Shown here in pieces: positions 1-7,177 of a stretch of DNA of 32,973 nt. The notes under the pieces are model-generated. The model was not told where the DNA came from and did no database searches. It saw nothing but the letters and a program-made list of their open reading frames with translations. The first letter of the stretch is position 1, and every line of letters begins with the position of its first letter. The translations under genes and the position numbers were made by a program. The stretch comes from Vulcanimicrobiia bacterium (lineage in GTDB: Bacteria > Vulcanimicrobiota > Vulcanimicrobiia > Vulcanimicrobiales > Vulcanimicrobiaceae): positions 1-32,973 of the forward strand of contig JAICWY010000021.1 of the NCBI GenBank assembly GCA_025934645.1, written 5' to 3'.

Positions 1-60
1 CCCGAGCCGTTAGAGCCCGAGCCGGAGTCCGAGCCCGAAAAACCGGGCCCAATAACCTAA
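1..60 (+). CDS. C-terminal end of a Pro/Glu-rich protein (partial)
   Basis: From base 1 one frame is open for 19 codons and ends in TAA at 58-60. It reads as alternating Pro and Glu (PEPLEPEPESEPEK), a typical low-complexity acidic tail or linker. The rest of the gene lies outside the window, so no function can be given. Its stop interlocks with the stop of the minus-strand gene at 57, the same arrangement seen at other convergent junctions here, which supports this being a real gene end. A 5-bp stem (GCCCG / CGGGC around AAAAAC) lies in the last 30 bases but has no T-run. The codon repeat could also be a non-coding GC-rich repeat. Confidence 0.4.
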   Translation, partial: PEPLEPEPESEPEKPGPIT

Positions 61-344
61 ATATTAAAGTTCTGGCGGATTTCGTTGATGCGCTGCTGCA
101 GCATGGTTTTGGCTTGCTGCTGCAGGCGATCTTTTTGATCTTCGGGCAGACGCTGATAAACCAGGTATCCGGCGGCGGAAAGTAATCCGCCCAGCACGCC
201 GACGAGGAGCGCTTTGCCGGCTTCGTTGCTGCCGGTGTTCTCGGTATTTTCGTAGCTCACGCCGGCATTTTCCGCGTACGTGCCCTTATAACCGTTGCTG
301 CCGGACCACTGCTCCGACGGCGTCGAGCGGAACGTCTCTGACAT
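57..344 (-). CDS. small single-pass membrane protein, unknown function
   Basis: This is a 95-residue protein with no family that I recognise. Residues 1-42 are polar, rich in Ser, Gly, Asn and Glu, and likely disordered. Residues about 43-66 (KALLVGVLGGLLSAAGYLVY) form one hydrophobic segment with small residues suited to packing. Residues 67-95 are charged and Gln-rich, probably a short amphipathic helix or coiled coil. The start is supported by a GGAGGAG ribosome site a few bases upstream of ATG. It is the third gene of the rplU-prp minus-strand group, 48 bases after prp, in the place where rpmA would be expected in many genomes. It shares 4 bases at its stop with the plus-strand gene ending at 60. 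Confidence 0.6.
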   Translation of the reverse strand: MSETFRSTPSEQWSGSNGYKGTYAENAGVSYENTENTGSNEAGKALLVGVLGGLLSAAGYLVYQRLPEDQKDRLQQQAKTMLQQRINEIRQNFNI

Positions 345-392
345 AGCTCCTCCAAATGTTGCTTAGGCGAGTATCTTACCCGTTTGATCGCG

Positions 393-731
393 TTACGGTT
401 CCGCTTCGTCTTTCACCCGCACGTGCTGGGGATACTGGGAGGCGATCTGGGCGACCGCCAAGCGGGCGGTCTCGACGATGGCCTCGACCCGTTCGTCCTC
501 GCGGGCCCGGGACGGCCAGCGCATCGCCAGGTTACCGGAGCGTTGCTCCACGTCCAGCGGCAGTTTCACGTGGGCTTCGAGCCCCAGGCGCGCGGCTTGC
601 AAGATTCCCGAAACGGCGGCGCAGACCAGCGAGAATTCGTCCGAGCTGGTTTCCGCCATCTCCACGTGCCCGGACGCAAAAACAGAGGACAGCCGTTCCC
701 GGCTGTCCCTGCGAAAGACGACCTCCAGCAC
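393..731 (-). CDS. prp: ribosomal-processing cysteine protease Prp (YsxB/DUF464 family)
   Basis: This 112-residue protein fits the Prp family, small cysteine proteases that in Firmicutes and relatives remove an N-terminal extension from ribosomal protein L27. The family signature is visible: a GH pair at 21-22 and a VCAAVS block with Cys37, giving the His22/Cys37 catalytic pair, and an acidic patch between them. The C-terminal half is the usual alpha/beta fold with Glu/Arg-rich helices. It starts at GTG (729-731), six bases after the rplU stop, so it is cotranscribed with rplU and probably translationally coupled, since no good ribosome site is seen. The usual order is rplU-prp-rpmA, but rpmA does not follow here. 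Family assignment is firm; the substrate in this organism is inferred. Confidence 0.88.
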   Translation of the reverse strand: MLEVVFRRDSRERLSSVFASGHVEMAETSSDEFSLVCAAVSGILQAARLGLEAHVKLPLDVEQRSGNLAMRWPSRAREDERVEAIVETARLAVAQIASQYPQHVRVKDEAEP

Positions 732-737
732 GAGGCC

Positions 738-1055
738 TTACGGGAGCTGGATCTTGGTGATCTTCACCTGAGCGAAACGCTGACGGTGGCCGATCAGCTT
801 GCGGACGCGCTTCTTGGGCTTGTACTTGAAGACGAGAATCTTCTTGTCTTTGTCCTGGCGCAGAACCGTGCCGGTGACCGAGGCGCCGCTCACGAGCGGA
901 GATCCGACCGTGACGGAGTCGCCGCCGCTGCTGGCGAGCACGACGCGGTCGAACGTAACGTCCGAACCCACTTCGCTTTCCAGAAGGTCGGTCTTAATGA
1001 CGTCGCCCTCGGCGACTTTCAGCTGCTTTCCGCCGGTCTCGATGATCGCGTACAT
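738..1055 (-). CDS. rplU: 50S ribosomal protein L21
   Basis: This 105-residue protein has normal L21 length. It begins with the family signature MYAIIETGGKQLKVAEGD and ends with the basic KYKPKKRVRKLIGHRQ segment that contacts 23S rRNA, followed by VKITKI. It is a structural component of the large subunit, bound to rRNA domains near L20. The start is fixed by the conserved N-terminus. A near-consensus promoter at 1067-1094 puts the predicted transcription start only about 5 bases before ATG, so the mRNA would be almost leaderless, with no room for a ribosome site. It is the first gene of an operon with prp and a small membrane protein. Confidence 0.97.
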   Translation of the reverse strand: MYAIIETGGKQLKVAEGDVIKTDLLESEVGSDVTFDRVVLASSGGDSVTVGSPLVSGASVTGTVLRQDKDKKILVFKYKPKKRVRKLIGHRQRFAQVKITKIQLP

Positions 1056-1066
1056 AACTTTGGAAG

Positions 1067-1094
1067 ATTATCAGACGCCCGGGCGGCGTGTCAA
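1067..1094 (-). promoter_or_regulatory. strong sigma-70-type promoter of rplU
   Basis: On the minus strand a perfect -35 box TTGACA (1094-1089) is followed by a 16-base spacer and GATAAT (1072-1067, five of six consensus bases). Transcription should start near 1060, only about 5 bases before the rplU ATG at 1055. The site stands back to back with the plus-strand promoter at 1120-1148. Assignment is by inspection of the boxes only. Confidence 0.7.
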
Positions 1095-1119
1095 ACGGAA
1101 AGGCCTTCATCAACCGCGC

Positions 1120-1148
1120 TTGACCCGGCCCGTCCCGGCCCGTATGCT
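1120..1148 (+). promoter_or_regulatory. sigma-70-type promoter of the regulator-glycosyltransferase pair
   Basis: TTGACC (1120-1125), a 17-base spacer and TATGCT (1143-1148) make a good sigma-70-type promoter with predicted start near 1155. This leaves a leader of about 38 bases containing a GGAG ribosome site (1181-1184) well placed for the ATG at 1193. The inverted repeat at 1158-1174 sits directly on or after the start point, a position suited to repression. Confidence 0.6.
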
Positions 1149-1157
1149 AGGCAGAGT

Positions 1158-1174
1158 AGTCTGTTTAACAGACT
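1158..1174 (+). promoter_or_regulatory. candidate operator: 7-bp inverted repeat at the transcription start
   Basis: AGTCTGT (1158-1164), TTA, then ACAGACT (1168-1174) form a perfect 7-bp inverted repeat with a 3-base centre. It begins about 10 bases after the -10 box of the promoter at 1120-1148. The first gene downstream encodes a winged-helix DNA-binding protein, so autoregulation through this site is the simplest reading. This is inference from position and symmetry. The same sequence could form a hairpin in the RNA leader, but a 3-base loop makes that less stable. Confidence 0.5.
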
Positions 1175-1192
1175 TGGCTAGGAGCCCGGTAC

Positions 1193-1465
1193 ATGGACGA
1201 TCTGCTGCTCTCGAAGATCCGCCTCGGCGTCATCGCGGAGTTATTGGCGAGCGAATCCGTTTCGTTCAGCGAATTGCAGCGCGCGACGCAAACCACGAAC
1301 GGCAATCTAGGCGCTCATCTTGCAAAATTGGTCGAGGGCGGTTATGTGGCAGAAGAAAAGACGTTCGTAAACCGCCGGCCGCAGACGCGCTACAGTCTCA
1401 CCGAAACGGGCCGCACCGCATTTAAAAGGCACTTGCGTGAGATGCAAGCGCTGCTGGAGGGATGA
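1193..1465 (+). CDS. winged-helix transcriptional regulator (MarR/ArsR-like)
   Basis: This 90-residue protein is a single winged helix-turn-helix domain. Residues about 22-50 (VSFSELQRATQTTNGNLGAHLAKL) form the HTH with the recognition helix around GNLGAHLAKL. The wing follows with GGYVAEEKTFVNRRPQTRYSLTETG, a pattern typical of the small regulators that pair an HTH with a phenolic-acid-repressor/MarR-like wing (HTH_27 type). No ligand domain is present. A promoter and a palindromic candidate operator lie directly upstream. The downstream membrane glycosyltransferase begins 4 bases after this stop, so the two are one transcription unit and the regulator probably controls it. Confidence 0.82.
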   Translation: MDDLLLSKIRLGVIAELLASESVSFSELQRATQTTNGNLGAHLAKLVEGGYVAEEKTFVNRRPQTRYSLTETGRTAFKRHLREMQALLEG

Positions 1466-1469
1466 AAGG

Positions 1470-2924
1470 ATGCTCACAATGCTTTCATCCCGCCCTCGCG
1501 TCGTCGTGCTTGCGTGGAGCACCGTCATTGCCGTGACCGCGCTTCGTTTGGCGTTTGCCGCATCGCTGCCGCTAACGGGAGATGAAGCGTACTACTGGGA
1601 ATGGAGTTGCCGGCTGGCAGCGGGATACGCCGATCATCCGCCCGCGGTTGCCTTTGCGATTGCGGCATTTGCGTGGATCGCGCGCACGCCGTTCGCGGTG
1701 CGGCTTGCGTTCGTGCTTTGCGGACTGGGCACGGCGCTCGCTACCGGCGGCGCTGCAACGATTTTTGCGCGCGACCGCCGCGCCGGTGCGTTTGCCGCGC
1801 TCGCCGTCACGCTTGCGCCAATGATGATCGTGGCGTTCGGCATAGCGTCGCCGGATGGTCCGTACGCGCTGGCGTGGGCGTGCTCCATGTATTTCGCGGC
1901 GCTCGCGTTCGATCGTTCGCAGCGGCGTTGGTTTGCATTGCTCGGCATCGCGCTTGGCGCGGCACTCATGGCACGCTTTTTCTCGTGGGCGCTGCTGCTG
2001 GGCATCGTTGCGGCTGCGGCCGTACCGGCGAACCGGCGTGTTTGGCGCGCCGGATTACCCGTTGCGATCGTCATTGCGCTTGCGATCTATGCGCCGTTCT
2101 TGATCTGGAACGCGCATCACGACTGGATCTCGTTTACGTTTGCATTCTTGCAGCGCCATCCCAGCGACGAAGTGCAGTTCGCGCGGCCCCTCACGCTGTA
2201 TCTGCTGGGATTGCTCGCCTTCTCGCCGGGGCTGTGGGTCGCGGCGACAATTGCGGCCGTCCGGCCGCGCTACGCGCTCGTTGCGTGGACGGCGCTTCCG
2301 CTCTGCGCTTTGTTCTTCGTGCTCGCATTGCACGAACGCGTGGAGATCTATTGGTTCATCGGGCCGTTCATCTCGATTTGCGCCGGTTTGGGCGTCGCGA
2401 GCCGGACGCGCCTTGCCTGGACGCTGATTCCAGCCGCGGTCCTGAGCGCACTGATCTTCGCCGCCGGAATCGCTCCCCGTGAGCTCTATGCCGCCGTTTC
2501 CCACGCGGGCGTGCATTTAAGTGACGCCGGCCCGTTCGAAATGTTCACGTACCGCCCGCTATCGCGCGACGTGCGCAGTATCGCGCGAAAGCACGATGCG
2601 GTCGTGATGACGGATGGATACGGCTTCTCATCGCTGCTCGACTTTTACGGAGGTTTGGATCCGGTCGTCATCGGCTACGACGCGCAAGGAGAAGAAGCGC
2701 GGGGCTGGTTTACGGACAGCCGCCATCCCTCGCGCGCGCTTTTTGTCGACAAGGTTCCGCTCTCGACGCGTCCCGATTTTCAAAAACAGCTCGCACTCGC
2801 GTGTGGGCAGGTGTCACCCGGACCGGTGCTCTCGTACGCCTATCGCCGGTACTACACGACATGGTGCGCAGGCATGAACCGGCGGGCTATCGCCACGCTG
2901 CGGTGGCAAACGGCAAAGAGTTAG
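1470..2924 (+). CDS. polytopic glycosyltransferase, ArnT/PMT (GT83/GT39-like) family
   Basis: This integral membrane protein of about 484 residues has roughly ten or more hydrophobic helices. The first loop carries the family motif GDEAYYWEW, with Asp38/Glu39 as the predicted catalytic or metal-binding acidic pair, followed by ADHPP. This is the signature of polyprenyl-phosphate-sugar-dependent transferases (PMT_2). Such enzymes move a sugar from a lipid-phosphate carrier to a lipid or protein on the outer face of the membrane; the acceptor here is unknown. I chose ATG 1470 over an upstream ATG at 1437 because GGAGG (1456-1460) is well spaced and 1437 lies inside the preceding gene. The C-terminal ~130 residues form a soluble domain. 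The stop interlocks with that of the convergent acylase (TTAG, 2921-2924). Confidence 0.85.
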   Translation: MLTMLSSRPRVVVLAWSTVIAVTALRLAFAASLPLTGDEAYYWEWSCRLAAGYADHPPAVAFAIAAFAWIARTPFAVRLAFVLCGLGTALATGGAATIFARDRRAGAFAALAVTLAPMMIVAFGIASPDGPYALAWACSMYFAALAFDRSQRRWFALLGIALGAALMARFFSWALLLGIVAAAAVPANRRVWRAGLPVAIVIALAIYAPFLIWNAHHDWISFTFAFLQRHPSDEVQFARPLTLYLLGLLAFSPGLWVAATIAAVRPRYALVAWTALPLCALFFVLALHERVEIYWFIGPFISICAGLGVASRTRLAWTLIPAAVLSALIFAAGIAPRELYAAVSHAGVHLSDAGPFEMFTYRPLSRDVRSIARKHDAVVMTDGYGFSSLLDFYGGLDPVVIGYDAQGEEARGWFTDSRHPSRALFVDKVPLSTRPDFQKQLALACGQVSPGPVLSYAYRRYYTTWCAGMNRRAIATLRWQTAKS

Positions 2925-5212
2925 GGGGTAAGCATAAGCGTCGCGCGTGTCGCGGCGCGCACGGCGCCTTCGCTAAAAGGAAGCGGCTCGAGGCGGTGCT
3001 CGATCCAGGCTTTGCTTTGGTCCGTGTAATGCCCGGAAGCGGGCTCGCCGGATTCACCGCTCGGAATCGAGATGCCGCCGGCATCCCAGTTGCCGACGTC
3101 CCAGACGGCCCGGAAACTTTGCGAATGATTGAACGTCTGCACGTGCAGGCCGTAGCTGTCGCCGTCGCCCGGGAACGTGGCGCCGTTCAAGAACGTGAAG
3201 CCTAGCATCGCAAGTGGATGCCGCACAGTGACTCGATCGTATTGGCCCCACGATTCAAACATCTTGGTGCCGTGCGTTTGAATCGCGCCGCGCAACGATG
3301 CGACGAGCAATCCGTCGTAGTCGCTCGATGCCCACCAGCCCTTTGGACGTTCGCGCAGCACGCGCTCCAATAAGACCAGATCGGCGCCGCCGGCGCTGCT
3401 CTGGTAGATCTCCTGTAAATTGCCGGCATTATATGCGGCGAGTTTCTGCACCGCGACGCGGCGCAGCTCGTAGGCGATGGCTGCACCGTGCGAATCGGGA
3501 TCGAAACGCCCGTCCCACTGCGCGAGTGCGCGAACGTACGGCTGCAGCGCGCGGTCATTTTGCAAGCCGCCGCGTTTAACCGCAGCCACCGCCGCGCGTG
3601 CGATGTCCCGCTCGGGAAACGATAACGTATCTTGCTGGAACGCGGCCAAGTCGTTTGCGTTCAAACGCGGCTTGCTGTAAAGCAGTTGTTGAATGCGCCG
3701 GGCGCGATAAGGCGGCGCGAAATTCGGGCTGAGCCGGTATTTGTAACCGTTTCCGTACATCCGGTTGTTTGCCGTGTACACCAACGCATTACGCGAAGGC
3801 GCGATGCGCGGCAACTGCCCGAACGGAACAAACGGCGCTGCGGGATCGCCGGGGCCGTGTACGCGCAAGCCCCAGAGCGGGTCGTCCGGAATCAGTCCGG
3901 CGAGTTGGTAGGCCACTTCACCGCCTCGGTCCGCAATGACGAAGTTTTGCGGCGGGCCGGGATACGTGTGAAGCGAGGTGAGCGCTTGCGCGATGCTGTG
4001 CGCGCGATCGAGGCTTTCGAATGCAGTGAGCGGCGTTTTGGGTTGAGTCGCGCCGTTCCAATCTACGGCAAAGCCGGTATTTTGACCGGTTTCCGCGACG
4101 AATCCGTGCCGGGTGCTGTAGTAGTTCTGCGTGATGTCGCCGCCGAAGCGCACGTGAAAAGTCTCGGTACGGATCTTTGCGTGTGCGATGGGATCGCGGT
4201 ACACGCTTTCGGTAGCAACGGTGCCGTTCGTCGAGCCCCATGCAATGTCGTCGTTGTGGCCGAGAATGACGCCCGGCGTACCCGCGAGCGAACCGCCGGC
4301 TACGTGCAGCGACGGACTGCGCAGATCGATGAGGTACCAAATGCCCGGAATCGCCAAGCGCAGATGCGGATCGTTTGCCAATAGCGCGTGTCCCGTTTCG
4401 CTGCGCGCGGCGCCGACCGCGAATTCGTTACTTCCGACCGGTCCGCGGTCGTGGTAGGCTTGCACCGCCGCCGCAGCGGGATGCGCGTTGCGTGAGGGCA
4501 GCGGCGGCACCGGGGCGATGCGGCCGGGATCGATCGGCGCATCGTACGCCGGATCCGTAATCGAATAGAGATCGGTGATAGCGGGCGCATCGTGCAATCT
4601 CGCTACCGCGTCGCGCCGGACGACGTCCCCCCACGGATCGATGAGATCGAGCACGGTCGCCATACCGACGGCAAGTGAATCTTTCGGCCGCCACGGTTCC
4701 GGCTTGTAAAGCAGCAGATGGAACTCCGCCGGGAGCGGCTGTTGCTTCATCGCCGCGTTCACGCCGTCGGCAAACGCCTGCACTTCCGAACGCTGATGCG
4801 CGCTCATACCGGCCCACTGCGCGTCGACGATGTGCTTGATGTCGGGAATGCGCGCGTTTTCATCTGCGGGAAGAACGGCAGCGCCGAGTACTTCCGACAA
4901 CCGCCCGTACACGTACCGCCGCAGCAGATCCATTTGGAAGAGGCGGTCCGACGCTTCGGCATAGCCTTGCCCGAAAAACAAATCGTGGTCGTTGGAAGCG
5001 ACGATGTGTGGAATGTCGCGCACGTCCCGCGCAATGCGTACCGGTGCTATCAGACCCGGCGCACGCAGCGTTCCCGAAGTTTGCGCGACGGCTTGCATTC
5101 CCATAATGGCGTAGACGATGTACGAGAGAATCGCCGCCACGATGAGTACCGGCACGAGAAGCAGCACGCGTGTTATCACGCCCGGAAAACGCCGCCGCCT
5201 CGCGGTGCTCAC
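2921..5212 (-). CDS. penicillin-acylase-family amidase (Ntn hydrolase, S45)
   Basis: This 763-residue protein begins with an N-terminal membrane segment (residues about 13-37, ITRVLLLVPVLIVAAILSYI), so it is anchored or exported. The alpha part carries VRIARDVRDIPHIVA and GQGYAEASDRLFQMDLLRR, both typical of the S45 family. The self-cleavage site is GSNEFAVG, making Ser261 the predicted N-terminal nucleophile of the beta chain after removal of the spacer. DPHL and GVILGHNDDIAWGSTN follow, as in the family. Members hydrolyse amides such as acyl-homoserine lactones, penicillins or acylated amino compounds, and the substrate cannot be read from sequence. It starts at ATG 5212, three bases after the Rieske gene, so it belongs to the sufB-Rieske transcription unit. 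Confidence 0.9.
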   Translation of the reverse strand: MSTARRRRFPGVITRVLLLVPVLIVAAILSYIVYAIMGMQAVAQTSGTLRAPGLIAPVRIARDVRDIPHIVASNDHDLFFGQGYAEASDRLFQMDLLRRYVYGRLSEVLGAAVLPADENARIPDIKHIVDAQWAGMSAHQRSEVQAFADGVNAAMKQQPLPAEFHLLLYKPEPWRPKDSLAVGMATVLDLIDPWGDVVRRDAVARLHDAPAITDLYSITDPAYDAPIDPGRIAPVPPLPSRNAHPAAAAVQAYHDRGPVGSNEFAVGAARSETGHALLANDPHLRLAIPGIWYLIDLRSPSLHVAGGSLAGTPGVILGHNDDIAWGSTNGTVATESVYRDPIAHAKIRTETFHVRFGGDITQNYYSTRHGFVAETGQNTGFAVDWNGATQPKTPLTAFESLDRAHSIAQALTSLHTYPGPPQNFVIADRGGEVAYQLAGLIPDDPLWGLRVHGPGDPAAPFVPFGQLPRIAPSRNALVYTANNRMYGNGYKYRLSPNFAPPYRARRIQQLLYSKPRLNANDLAAFQQDTLSFPERDIARAAVAAVKRGGLQNDRALQPYVRALAQWDGRFDPDSHGAAIAYELRRVAVQKLAAYNAGNLQEIYQSSAGGADLVLLERVLRERPKGWWASSDYDGLLVASLRGAIQTHGTKMFESWGQYDRVTVRHPLAMLGFTFLNGATFPGDGDSYGLHVQTFNHSQSFRAVWDVGNWDAGGISIPSGESGEPASGHYTDQSKAWIEHRLEPLPFSEGAVRAATRATLMLTP

Positions 5213-5215
5213 GCG

Positions 5216-5521
5216 TTACGTATCGACGAAGACGTCATCGCCTTCGATGCGGACTTTGAACGACGCAACCGGCATGACCGCGGGCAGCGTGAGCGCCTCA
5301 CCGGTCCGCACGTCGAAATTCGCGCCGTGACGCGGACACACGATGCGGCAGCCTTCCAGTTCGCCTTGATCGAGCGGCGCGCCGTCGTGCGTGCACACGT
5401 CTTCGATCGCAAAGATCTGCCCTTCGCATCTGCACAGCAGCACTTCGATGCCGTCCACGACCACACGAAGCGTGGTCCCCTCGGCAATATCGCTAGCTTT
5501 CGCTACGGGATAATCCGCCAT
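5216..5521 (-). CDS. Rieske [2Fe-2S] ferredoxin
   Basis: This 101-residue single-domain Rieske protein has the two cluster-binding loops CTHDGAPL (Cys43, His45) and CPRHGANFD (Cys62, His65), the standard C-x-H and C-x-x-H ligand set. There is no membrane segment, and the length matches the soluble ferredoxins that pass electrons to oxygenases (BphF/CarAc type) or serve as nitrite reductase small subunits. No partner oxygenase or reductase is present in the window. It lies 76 bases after sufB and 3 bases before the acylase. Rieske ferredoxins do occur in some suf operons, so a link with cluster assembly is plausible. The redox partner is unknown. Confidence 0.93.
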   Translation of the reverse strand: MADYPVAKASDIAEGTTLRVVVDGIEVLLCRCEGQIFAIEDVCTHDGAPLDQGELEGCRIVCPRHGANFDVRTGEALTLPAVMPVASFKVRIEGDDVFVDT

Positions 5522-5541
5522 AGCGCGCCTATTCCGAAATG

Positions 5542-5575
5542 CATCGGGGCCGCCCTTTTACAAGCGGCCCCGATG
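5542..5575 (-). promoter_or_regulatory. strong intercistronic hairpin between sufB and the Rieske gene
   Basis: A perfect 12-bp inverted repeat (CATCGGGGCCGC at 5542-5553 and its complement at 5564-5575) encloses a 10-base loop. It occupies most of the 76-base gap after sufB. Neither side is followed by a run of T, so it does not match a classical intrinsic terminator. A stem of this strength in a transcribed gap is likely to protect the sufB 3' end, mark a processing site or reduce read-through into the Rieske and acylase genes. Confidence 0.7.
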
Positions 5576-5597
5576 TGACTCACAGCCCGGCGCGGCG

Positions 5598-7010
5598 TTA
5601 GCCGACTGAGCCTTCCATTTCCATTTTGACGAGGCGGTTGAGCTCGACGGCGTATTCCATCGGCAGTTCCTTGACGAAGAAGTCGAAGAACCCGTTGACG
5701 ATCATCGCCGTTGCATCCGCTTCGCTCAGCCCGCGGCTCATCGCGTAGAAGAGCTGCTCTTCGCCGATTTTGCTGACGCTGGCTTCGTGCTCGACCGTCG
5801 AGCGCTGCTCGTGGATCTTCATGGTCGGCTTGGTGTCGCTTTCCGACTCGTCGTCCATGATGATCGCATCGCACTTCACGCGCGTCTTCGCGCCGACGGC
5901 ACCCGGATGCACTTCCACAAGGCCGCGGTACGTCGTCTTGCCGCCGTGCGCGCTTACCGATTTGTTCGTGACGACCGAGGTCGTGTTCGGCGCCGCGTGA
6001 ATGACCTTCGCGCCGGCATCTTGGTGCTGGCCTTCGCCGGCGAACGCCATCGAAAGAATCTCACCGCGCGCGCCTTCGCCCATCAGATAGATCGCCGGAT
6101 ACTTCATCGTGAGCTTGGATCCGATGTTACCGTCGACCCATTCCACCGTCGCGTTCTTGTGCGCATACGCGCGTTTCGTGACGAGGTTGTAAATGTTGCG
6201 GTACCAGTTTTGAATCGTGGTGTACCGGATGGAAGCGTCTTCCATCGCGATCAGTTCGACCACCGCGCTGTGCAGCGAGCTGGTCGAGAACTTCGGAGCG
6301 GTACAGCCCTCGATGTAATGAACCTTCGCGCCTTTGTCGGCGATGATGAGCGTGCGCTCGAACTGGCCCATGTTCTCCGCGTTGATGCGGAAGTAGGCTT
6401 GCAGCGGCATCTTGACTTCGACGCCCGGCGGAACGTAGATGAACGAACCGCCCGACCACACGGCCGAGTTCAGCGCGGCAAACTTGTTGTCGGCGACCGG
6501 AATGATCGTCGCGAAATATTTTTGGACGATCTCGGGATACTGCTTGACCGCGGTATCCATGTCGCAAAACAGCACGCCGAGCGCTTCGAGCTCTTTGTTG
6601 ACGTTGTGATAGACGACCTCGGACTCGTACTGCGCGGAGACGCCGGCGAGGAACTTGCGCTCGGCCTCCGGGATGCCCAGGCGATCGAACGTGCGCTTAA
6701 TATCGTCCGGGACGTCGTCCCAAGAGCGCTCCGTGCGATCCGTCGACTTCACGAAATAGTGGATGTCCGCGAAATCGATCTCGCCCAGCAGCTTGGTGTC
6801 GCCCCATGTGGGCATCGGCTTGCTTTGGAAGACGTCGAACGCCTTGAGGCGGAAGTCGCGCATCCACTGCGGTTCGTCTTTCATCGCGCTAATGCGCGCG
6901 ACGATCTCTCGCGTCAGGCCCTTGTCGGACTTGAAGACGTAGTTTTCGGGGTCGTGGAACCCGTGGCGGTAGTCATCCGCGATCGGGGCCGGCTTGAGTT
7001 GCGTCGCCAT
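5598..7010 (-). CDS. sufB: Fe-S cluster assembly scaffold SufB
   Basis: This 470-residue protein matches SufB at full length. Conserved blocks include [13 protein letters not shown] (186-197), the beta-helix core, and the C-terminal [17 protein letters not shown]. Residues known as functional in Escherichia coli SufB have counterparts: Cys380 in VKCDAII, and His408/Glu409 in TVEHEAS. SufB forms the cytosolic SufBC2D complex that builds clusters from SufS-derived sulfur. It stands alone here, since sufC, sufD, sufS and sufU are not in the window. A probable promoter (TTGACT 7081-7076, 17 bases, TAGCCT 7058-7053) overlaps an inverted repeat. The ribosome site is weak (GGAAG about 17 bases upstream). 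Confidence 0.97.
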   Translation of the reverse strand: MATQLKPAPIADDYRHGFHDPENYVFKSDKGLTREIVARISAMKDEPQWMRDFRLKAFDVFQSKPMPTWGDTKLLGEIDFADIHYFVKSTDRTERSWDDVPDDIKRTFDRLGIPEAERKFLAGVSAQYESEVVYHNVNKELEALGVLFCDMDTAVKQYPEIVQKYFATIIPVADNKFAALNSAVWSGGSFIYVPPGVEVKMPLQAYFRINAENMGQFERTLIIADKGAKVHYIEGCTAPKFSTSSLHSAVVELIAMEDASIRYTTIQNWYRNIYNLVTKRAYAHKNATVEWVDGNIGSKLTMKYPAIYLMGEGARGEILSMAFAGEGQHQDAGAKVIHAAPNTTSVVTNKSVSAHGGKTTYRGLVEVHPGAVGAKTRVKCDAIIMDDESESDTKPTMKIHEQRSTVEHEASVSKIGEEQLFYAMSRGLSEADATAMIVNGFFDFFVKELPMEYAVELNRLVKMEMEGSVG

Positions 7011-7052
7011 GCGTGTTTAGTGCTGCTTCCTCTTTATAGGGCTGTCCCGGAT

Positions 7053-7107
7053 AGGCTACCGCCGGGGGGCGCGATAGTCAAGATAATGAAGTCGTATCTT
7101 CACTATC
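7053..7107 (-). promoter_or_regulatory. probable sufB promoter with a 13-bp inverted-repeat operator
   Basis: GATAGTCAAGATA (7073-7085) and TATCTTCACTATC (7095-7107) are an inverted repeat matching at 12 of 13 positions, with a 9-base spacer. On the minus strand the left arm covers TTGACT (7081-7076), which with a 17-base spacer and a weak TAGCCT (7058-7053) makes the best candidate sufB promoter. An operator over the -35 box is the usual layout for repressible suf promoters. The repeat does not clearly match the known IscR, SufR or Fur boxes, though it contains a GATAAT/ATTATC-like element, so the regulator is not identified. Confidence 0.55.
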
Positions 7108-7177
7108 TTATACCCATTCCGTCGCAAAGGCGTTGCGGCTAGGGGAAGGCGCTGCGAACTTTTTTGAACGGAAGTCC

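Noticed and set aside
1-56. CCGAGCC repeats as a repeat element or CRISPR-like array
   Set aside because: The repeats are irregular and explained by a Pro-Glu-rich coding frame ending at a stop; no spacers of uniform length.
1437-1469. Upstream ATG 1437 as glycosyltransferase start
   Set aside because: It would add the Cys/Arg-rich residues MRCKRCWRDER overlapping the regulator gene; ATG 1470 has a well-placed GGAGG and gives a normal membrane-protein N-terminus.
2921-5212. Penicillin acylase homologue as an antibiotic-resistance or quorum-quenching gene
   Set aside because: The family is clear, but substrate range in S45 cannot be read from sequence and the neighbours give no support.
5787-7142. 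451-codon open frame antisense to sufB
   Set aside because: It is the complementary-strand shadow of sufB in a GC-rich genome: Arg/Asp-rich, without any family motif, and sufB is certain.
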